A program made the translations under genes and the position numbers. Positions 57,618 through 64,000 of a stretch of 64,000 bases of DNA are shown here, piece by piece. The notes beneath the pieces are model-generated. The model did no database searches and had not been told where the DNA came from. It saw only the letters and a list, made by a program, of their open reading frames with translations. Each line of letters opens with the position of its first letter. The stretch's first letter is position 1. The stretch is from contig CANJKZ010001038.1 in the NCBI GenBank assembly GCA_947471745.1, positions 62,001-126,000 of the forward strand, given 5' to 3'. The stretch comes from Closterium sp. Naga37s-1. Taxonomy: Eukaryota > Streptophyta > Zygnematophyceae > Desmidiales > Closteriaceae.

Positions 57618-57776
57618 CGCCGCGGCGCAACCATGACACCCCATCGATGGACCCTGCTCGCGTGTGCTTGGTTGCCGTCGCCTCACGCCTTGCCGTACCC
57701 TAACGCGCGTGACCCGTGCAGTGGACAACTTCGTTGCCAAATTGCGTGCTCGAGAGCCGTTGCGTGTGCGCGTTGC

Positions 57777-60403
57777 TGTTCCTCTCATCTCTGTTCCACT
57801 CATCGCTGTTCCACTCATCTCTGTTCCTCTCATCTCTGTTCCACTCATCTCAGTTCCTCTCATGTCTGTTCCTCTCATCTCTGTTCCTCTCATCTCTGTT
57901 CCACTCATCTCTGTTCCTCTCATCTCTGTTCCTCTCATCTCTGTTCCTCTCATCTGTGTTCCTCTCATCTCTGTTCCACTCATCTCTGTTCCTCTCATCT
58001 CTGTTCCTCTCATCTCTGTTCCACTCATCGCTGTTCCACTCATCTCTGTTCCTCTCATCTCTGTTCCACTCATCTCTGTTCCTCTCATCTCTGTTCCTCT
58101 CATCTCTGTTCCTCTCATCTCTGTTCCTCTCATCTCTGTTCCACTCATCTCTGTTCCACTCATCGCTGTTCCACTCATCTCTGTTCCTCTCATCTCTGTT
58201 CCACTCATCGCTGTTCCTCTCATCTCTGTTCCACTCATCTCTGTTCCTCTCATCTCTGTTCCTCTCATCTCTGTTCCACTCATCGCTGTTCCACTCATCT
58301 CTGTTCCTCTCATCTCTGTTCCACTCATCTCAGTTCCTCTCATGTCTGTTCCTCTCATCTCTGTTCCTCTCATCTCTGTTCCACTCATCTCTGTTCCTCT
58401 CATCTCTGTTCCTCTCATCTCTGTTCCTCTCATCTCTGTTCCACTCATCTCTGTTCCTCTCATCTCTGTTCCTCTCATCTCTGTTCCACTCATCGCTGTT
58501 CCACTCATCTCTGTTCCTCTCATCTCTGTTCCACTCATCTCTGTTCCACTCATCTTTGTTCCACTCATCTCAGTTCCACTCATCTCTGTTCCTCTCATCT
58601 CTGTTCCACTCATCGCTGTTCCTCTCATCTCTGTTCCTCTCATCTCTGTTCCTCTCATCTCTGTTCCTCTCATCTCTGTTCCACTCATCGCTGTTCCACT
58701 CATCTCTGTTCCTCTCATCTCTGTTCCACTCATCTCAGTTCCTCTCATGTTTGTTCCTCTCATCTCTGTTCCTCTCATCTCTGTTCCACTCATCTCTGTT
58801 CCTCTCATCTCTGTTCCTCTCATCTCTGTTCCACTCATCTCTGTTCCACTCATCGCTGTTCCACTCATCTCTGTTCCTCTCATCTCTGTTCCACTCATCG
58901 CTGTTCCTCTCATCTCTGTTCCACTCATCTCTGTTCCTCTCATCTCTGTTCCTCTCATCTCTGTTCCACTCATCGCTGTTCCACTCATCTCTGTTCCTCT
59001 CATCTCTGTTCCACTCATCTCTGTTCCACTCATCTCTGTTCCTCTCATCTCTGTTCCACTCATCGCTGTTCCACTCATCTTTGTTCCACTCATCTCAGTT
59101 CCACTCATCTCTGTTCCTCTCATCTCTGTTCCACTCATCGCTGTTCCTCTCATCTCTGTTCCACTCATCTCTGTTCCTCTCATCTCTGTTCCTCTCATCT
59201 CTGTTCCACTCATCGCTGTTCCACTCATCTCTGTTCCTCTCATCTCTGTTCCACTCATCTCAGTTCCTCTCATGTCTGTTCCTCTCATCTCTGTTCCTCT
59301 CATCTCTGTTCCACTCATCTCTGTTCCTCTCATCTCTGTTCCTCTCATCTCTGTTCCACTCATCTCTGTTCCACTCATCGCTGTTCCACTCATCTCTGTT
59401 CCTCTCATCTCTGTTCCACTCATCGCTGTTCCTCTCATCTCTGTTCCACTCATCTCTGTTCCTCTCATCTCTGTTCCTCTCATCTCTGTTCCACTCATCG
59501 CTGTTCCACTCATCTCTGTTCCTCTCATCTCTGTTCCACTCATCTCAGTTCCTCTCATGTCTGTTCCTCTCATCTCTGTTCCTCTCATCTCTGTTCCACT
59601 CATTTCTGTTCCTCTCATCTCTGTTCCACTCATCGCTGTTCCTCTCATCTCTGTTCCACTCATCTCTGTTCCTCTCATCTCTGTTCCACTCATCGCTGTT
59701 CCTCTCATCTCTGTTCCACTCATCTCTGTTCCACTCATCTCTGTTCCACTCATGTCTGTTCCTCTCATCTCTGTTCCTCTCATCTCTGTTCCACTCATCT
59801 CTGTTCCTCTCATCTCTGTTCCACTCATCTCTGTTCCTCTCATCTCTGTTCCTCATCTCTGTTCCACTCATCGCTGTTCCACTCATCTCTGTTCCACTCA
59901 TCTCTGTTCCTCTCATCTCTGTTCCTCTCATCTCTGTTCCACTCATCGCTGTTCCACTCATCTCTGTTCCTCTCATCTCTGTTCCACTCATCTCTGTTCC
60001 ACTCATCTTTGTTCCACTCATCTCAGTTCCTCTCATCTCTGTTCCACTCATCTCTGTTCCTCTCATCTCTGTTCCACTCATCTCTGTTCCACTCATCGCT
60101 GTTCCTCTCATCTCTGTTCCACTCATCTCTGTTCCACTCATCTCTGTTCCACTCATCTTTGTTCCACTCATCGCTGTTCCACTCATCGCTGTTCCTCTCA
60201 TCTCTGTTCCTCTCATCTCTGTTCCTCTCATCTCTGTTCCACTCATCTCTGTTCCACTCATCGCTGTTCCTCTCATCTCTGTTCCACTCATCTCTGTTCC
60301 ACTCATCGCTGTTCCTCTCATCTCTGTTCCTCTCATCTCTGTTCCACTCATCTCTGTTCCACTCATCGCTGTTCCTCTCATCTCTGTTCCTCTCGTACCT
60401 GTA
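57777..60403. repeat. 15-bp satellite, right block, with higher-order structure
   Basis: Same units as the left block. The marker CTCAGTTCCTCTCATGTCTG recurs near 57851, 58331, 58736, 59261 and 59546, at spacings that are multiples of 15, so blocks of about 19-35 units have been copied. One 3-base contraction occurs near 59.85 kb. Confidence 0.96.
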
Positions 60404-60410
60404 AACGCTT

Positions 60411-60507
60411 GACTGTCGGCTATCCACCCTCACTGTCGGCTATCCACCCTCACTGTCGGCTATCCACCCTCACTGTCGGCTATCCACCCTCACTGTCGGC
60501 TACTCAC
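60411..60507 (-). repeat. 20-bp minisatellite starting at a splice donor
   Basis: Five copies of GGGTGGATAGCCGACAGTGA on the minus strand. The first, GGGTGAGTAGCCGAC, is the donor of the exon at 60508-60625. Confidence 0.85.
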
Positions 60508-60625
60508 CCCTATGAGCGCCTGCCCACTTATTAGGGTGGCAGGGATGGCGTCGCTGCAGTTGCCCTCCCACGGACTTGGTTTGCCTGACGGCCCCACACT
60601 GAGAACCACCCACTCCTTGCCGTCC
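60508..60625 (-). CDS. Candidate internal exon of an unidentified minus-strand gene
   Basis: Acceptor GACGCACAG|G and donor ATAGGG|GTGAGTAG. One base plus 39 codons: DGKEWVVLSVGPSGKPSPWE and GNCSDAIPATLISGQALIG. The incoming phase matches the exon at 62041-62126: TG joins G to give Trp, reading LVQQW-DGKEWVVLS. The mixed, non-repetitive composition looks like folded protein. I do not recognise the family. Confidence 0.45.
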
Positions 60626-61119
60626 CTGTGCGTCAATCTGTGGTGGAGAGCGGTGGAAAGGGGCAGCGAGGGGTGGAAAGGGGCAGCGAGGGATGGAAAG
60701 GGGCACAGCGGGGTGGGATGGGGCAGAATGGGATCTAATTGCACAAGGAAATTCTCTCAAAGCTACCTACTTGTTCTCGTCCCTGTGTGACCATACCATG
60801 GGTAGGGTTACAAGAGGTAGAGAGGGTTGCTGAGGATAAAGGCGTTGCATTGTGGGCACAGTTGGACGCACCCACTTCTTTTTCTCGCTGTGTGTTACTT
60901 TGTGGGGTGAGCGGGGGTGGAGGAGAGGGATGCAGTGCTGTTCAGTGGGTGGGGATGGAAATGATATGGTGCTTGTAACGAGATGTCAAGGATGTGCAAC
61001 TAGAAGGTGAGAATAGTGATAACTTCATAGTATTCTTTGCATGCAGGTTTGTTTACCTTAGAACGCTTTCCGACTCTGCTTGTAGTGCTGCATCCTTGAA
61101 ATGGTTGTGCTTACTGCAC
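60626..61119. other. Spacer or intron without recognisable feature
   Basis: Direct repeats of gggtggaaaggggcagcga near 60.65-60.71 kb; otherwise nothing seen. Confidence 0.4.
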
Positions 61120-61381
61120 TCCAAAACATCCATACACAGATACACACATAAACACAGACACAGACACAGACAAGCACGCACTTTCCCACACCACCCTCTT
61201 CCTTCACCAAACACACTCGACCACACTCGTGCTCAAACGCACGCACTTGCACACACACAAGCACACACACAAGCACACACACACACACACACACACACGC
61301 ACATTCACGTACGTACGCACGCACGCTCGCGCACACACACATCACACACACACACACACACATCACACACACACACACACA

Positions 61382-61415
<34 letters not shown>
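61120..61415. repeat. CA microsatellite
   Basis: Interrupted (CA)n with CACG and CATCA interruptions, densest at 61.25-61.41 kb. Confidence 0.93.
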
Positions 61416-61417
<2 letters not shown>

Positions 61418-61644
61418 ACATCAAGCGCTGATGACCGGAAAGAATAATGCAGACCTAACAGTTATCGAGAACTGCTAATCAACTGCAGTCGCATGAAGGA
61501 CGAACCCATCAAGTACGAACCCATCAAGTACGAGCCCACAACCGGATGAGACTCGACATAGAATGGCATGTAATGTAAGTAATGCATTCCCTTCTTCCAC
61601 GTGCCATATCAAGCCCCTAAGGAAGATTCGACAGTTCTTGACAC

Positions 61645-62032
61645 TCACTACTAGTGCGGGCCTCACCAGTGAGTGCTAGTGCGGCTTCACCAGTGAGTGC
61701 TAGTGCGGCTTCACCAGTGAGTGCTAGTGCGGCTTCACCAGTGAGTGCTAGTGCGGCTTCACCAGTGAGTGCTAGTGCGGCTTCACCAGTGAGTGCTAGT
61801 GCGGCTTCACCAGTGAGTGCTAGTGCGGCTTCACCAGTGAGTGCTAGTGCGGCTTCACCAGTGAGTGCTAGTGCGGGCCTCACCAGTGAGTGCTAGTGCG
61901 GCTTCACCAGTGAGTGCTAGTGCGGCTTCACCAGTGAGTGCTAGTGCGGGCCTCACCAGTGAGTGCTAGTGCGGCTTCACCAGTGAGTGCTAGTGCGGCT
62001 TCACCACCAGTGAGTGCTAGTGCGGGCCCCAG
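61645..62032. repeat. 24-bp minisatellite next to a splice donor
   Basis: About 16 copies of CTAGTGCGGCTTCACCAGTG plus AGTG, with a gcgggcctc variant every few units. On the minus strand each unit contains ACTGGTGAAGC, resembling the donor ATG|GTGAGGC of the exon at 62041-62126. Confidence 0.92.
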
Positions 62033-62040
62033 TGCCTCAC

Positions 62041-62126
62041 CATTGCTGCACGAGTTTGGCAATCTCCACAAAGCAATCTGTGAACTTGACTTTGAGCAGG
62101 ATCATGCCGCCCACTGTCTTGATATT
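62041..62126 (-). CDS. Candidate internal exon of an unidentified minus-strand gene
   Basis: A pyrimidine-rich tract, then CCAATCAG|, then 28 codons plus two bases: NIKTVGGMILLKVKFTDCFV and EIAKLVQQ, ending CAATG|GTGAGG. Phase 2 at the donor fits the exon at 60508-60625. A shorter, degenerate relative (SYIKPSQHVLLKVKFT) lies just upstream, around 62.21-62.26 kb, suggesting a local duplication. No family recognised. Confidence 0.45.
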
Positions 62127-63229
62127 CTGATTGGTGGGAAGCGTCGGTTGGAGGGTAGGGGAGGGTGAGATGATGAGAGGGAAAGGAGGATGTGAGAGGG
62201 AGGAAAGTGAACTTGACTTTGAGCAAAACATGCTGGGATGGCTTGATGTATGAATCAGCAGCAGGCGGCGAAACAACTAAGGGCAAAAAGTGAGTAGCAC
62301 ACATGAGAAAACAAATGGGCGTTGGTGGAGCAGCTTGGAGCTGCTTTCACTCGGTAGGGACTAGAGACGCGAGCCAAGACAGATTAGGGGGAATGAAACA
62401 GAGCATGTACGACGAGGAAATGGGCGATTGTGGAGCAGCTGGGTGTTGTAAATCGCCTATAAGGACACATGGCTAGAAGCGAATAAGAAGCAGGACGTAC
62501 GAAGGCGAAGGGAGAGATTGTGGAAGCGGCATGGGTTTGGGCGAGGGAGGAGTGGATGAAAAAGCGAGGAGAGGAAGGACGTACGAAAATGAAGGGGGCG
62601 TTGGTGGCGGGCCGGTGCCTCGCAGTACCCTGAGAGGGGATGGAGGAAGGACAATGAGGGGAATGATGGGGGGTGGGGGTTGAGGGGATGGCGCAGTGGG
62701 AGGGCGGGGTGGAAAGCAGATGGCACAGAAAGGGGGCGTGGGATGGGCAGGACATTAGTGCGATGGCGTAAGAATGTAGGGGAGGGTAGTGGGAGGACCG
62801 TGGGGAAGAGACAACAAAGTGAGGGGTGGGTGGGGGGAAAAGGAGACAGCGGAGTGAGAGTTTGTGCGGAGGGGAGGATAGTAGGATGGTGCAAAGGGAA
62901 GCAAAGCGAAGCAAGAGAGCTGCAGAGTGGCAGTGCCGGCTGGGTTCAGAACATGGTTTGACCATTCTCAGAGCGAATTACGCCAAATGAACTGCCCACA
63001 ACATACTATCCTTGGGGCGAACGGAGAGAGGAGTTCCGGGGGTTCGAGGCTGAATCTGACTGCACGTGTAACAGGAATCGACTTGAGTAGCTTGTTGTTG
63101 ACTTACCGCTTTCTCTGCGATGTATCTGCATTCTCACAGCACAATGGAAGAGACAAGCAAAGGCAGTGTTGGGAGGAAGGAAGCAGCACAAGGAGTATGA
63201 GTAACAGTACCAGGAATCTAGCTGAGCTG
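62127..63229. other. Spacer or introns without supported genes
   Basis: G-rich on the plus strand at 62.6-62.9 kb. No open frame with credible composition apart from the degenerate exon-like copy near 62.24 kb. Confidence 0.4.
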
Positions 63230-63437
63230 AAGGCTCGGATGAGCATGAGGTTTGACGCGTGGCCCGGATGAGCATGAGGTTTGACGCGAGGCTCGGATGA
63301 GCATGAGGTTTGACGCGAGGCTCGGATGAGCATGAGGCTTGACGCAAGGCTCGGATGAGCATGAGGTTTGACGGAAGGCTCGGATGAGCAAGAGGTTTGA
63401 CGGAAGGCTCGGATGAGCAAGAGGTTTGACGCAAGGG
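63230..63437. repeat. 29-bp minisatellite
   Basis: About seven copies of CGGATGAGCATGAGGTTTGA plus CGCGAGGCT, with variants (gcaagagg, cggaagg). Confidence 0.9.
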
Positions 63438-63594
63438 TCATGTGCTGAGAGTTCTGTGGTTCCAGTAGAGTTACTTGTGTGACGAATGTGCGGGTGGACC
63501 TAGCTGGGTGCAGAAGCGCATGCTCACTCAGGCGACATGAGCTTTGGTTCAATCAGACCAGCCGGCGCGAGTGAACTGCTTCCACTATAACTCG

Positions 63595-63735
63595 ACCCGC
63601 ACTGCCCGCACACTACCCGCACTGCCCCTGTCCGCACTGCCCCCTGTCCGCACTGCTCGCATTGCTCGCACTGCACGGCCTGTCCGCACGTTCTGTCCAC
63701 ACTCCTCGCACTGTCCGCACACTGACGCCACATTT
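63595..63735. repeat. Short GC-rich repeat (CCGCACTGCC type)
   Basis: Irregular units of about 10-16 bp based on TGTCCGCACTGCCC. Confidence 0.8.
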
Positions 63736-63823
63736 CTACAAATACTCGTAGAAGCGAGCTAGAGTGGCGTATCATTTCAAAGCGAGCTAGAAGCGCGTCT
63801 CAGTTTGAAGCGGTCGAGCTCAC

Positions 63824-63972
63824 CGCGATCGGACGAGGAAGAGGACGAAGGCGATGAGCGACACGATGCACATCGTCCACGCGAGACACGGAATCGACAA
63901 TCGCGACGATCGCGAGGGCGGTTTCCGGCCCTTGGATCGCTGCAGCAGCTCGGAAGGCTTCATCCGAGCCAT
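63824..63972 (-). CDS. Candidate first exon, signal-anchor (type II membrane) protein
   Basis: Start MARMKPSELLQRSKGRKPPS at 63972, an Arg/Lys/Ser-rich cytosolic head, then the hydrophobic segment IPCLAWTMCIVSLIAFVLFL followed by VRSR. It ends in phase 2 at the donor GATCGCG|GTGAGC; without splicing it would stop one codon later. The layout fits a single-pass Golgi or ER type II protein such as many glycosyltransferases and prolyl hydroxylases, but the catalytic part is not identified. It may belong to the same gene as the exons at 62041 and 60508, though an intermediate exon would be needed because the phases do not match directly. Confidence 0.5.
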
Positions 63973-64000
63973 TGAAAAACCGTGGAACTAATCTTTAAGG

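Noticed and set aside
55815-60534. Very long open frames on both strands over the 15-bp satellite
   Set aside because: They follow from a stop-poor 15-bp unit; several frames on both strands are open in parallel and none has independent support.
61617-62032. ALALTGEA/SPVSASA repeat proteins
   Set aside because: A 24-bp minisatellite open on both strands, starting beside a splice donor.

Overview
The window looks like repeat-rich nuclear DNA of a streptophyte green organism. Signs are several Ty1/copia families, a TRIM with an initiator-Met primer site, GT-AG introns and plant-type Myb/SANT-like domains. A zygnematophyte alga such as Closterium is my best guess from the high GC, the very short copia LTRs and the repeat-rich host proteins; no marker gene fixes the species. 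All labels are mine: SL = short-LTR copia family (LTR 85-125 bp), LL = long-LTR copia family full of GTCGAC palindromes, B = a third copia family.

Left part (1-39.9 kb): a nest of retrotransposon fossils. 1-660 is the 3' end of an SL element sitting in the gag of element B. B runs on to about 5.34 kb, is split by an SL solo-LTR relic and by a full-length LL element (5453-13212; twin 1202-bp LTRs, 5-bp target duplication gctga), and ends with its own 3' LTR near 14.39 kb. Then come a 53-bp satellite (14.85-15.9 kb), two relics fused head to head (16.49-18.64 SL on minus, 18.64-21.03 LL on plus) and a truncated SL element (21.84-24.26 kb) flanked by a 440-bp direct duplication of its target. 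A second LL element fills 25045-39884 on the minus strand. It holds a nearly whole young SL element (29451-36783; identical LTRs, duplication attag) and, inside its 3' LTR, a complete 345-bp TRIM (25076-25420; duplication tggac). The other LTR of the same element preserves the empty TRIM site.

Right part (39.9-64 kb): host genes with extreme tandem repetition. A plus-strand gene (about 42.0-55.0 kb) is predicted from phase-matched splice sites. It has three tandem Myb/SANT-like modules, each split by an intron at the same place, then a 2,326-codon last exon made mostly of short peptide repeats (GVGTA, NAGQ, QGGE, SGKEGE). At 55.3 kb a short plus-strand exon resembles fringe-type glycosyltransferases. 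On the minus strand, 57.5-64 kb holds at least four exon-like pieces, including two phase-matched exons and a signal-anchor first exon at the window edge. Between them lie a 15-bp satellite of about 4 kb, a CA microsatellite and several minisatellites.

The most striking pattern: in several host introns a minisatellite begins at, or includes, the 5' splice site, and a simpler satellite follows in the direction of transcription. I know of no described class that fits this exactly. Smaller points are a foldback element with a hammerhead-like core at 47.6-47.8 kb and a possible pol III promoter spanning the TRIM LTR and its interior.
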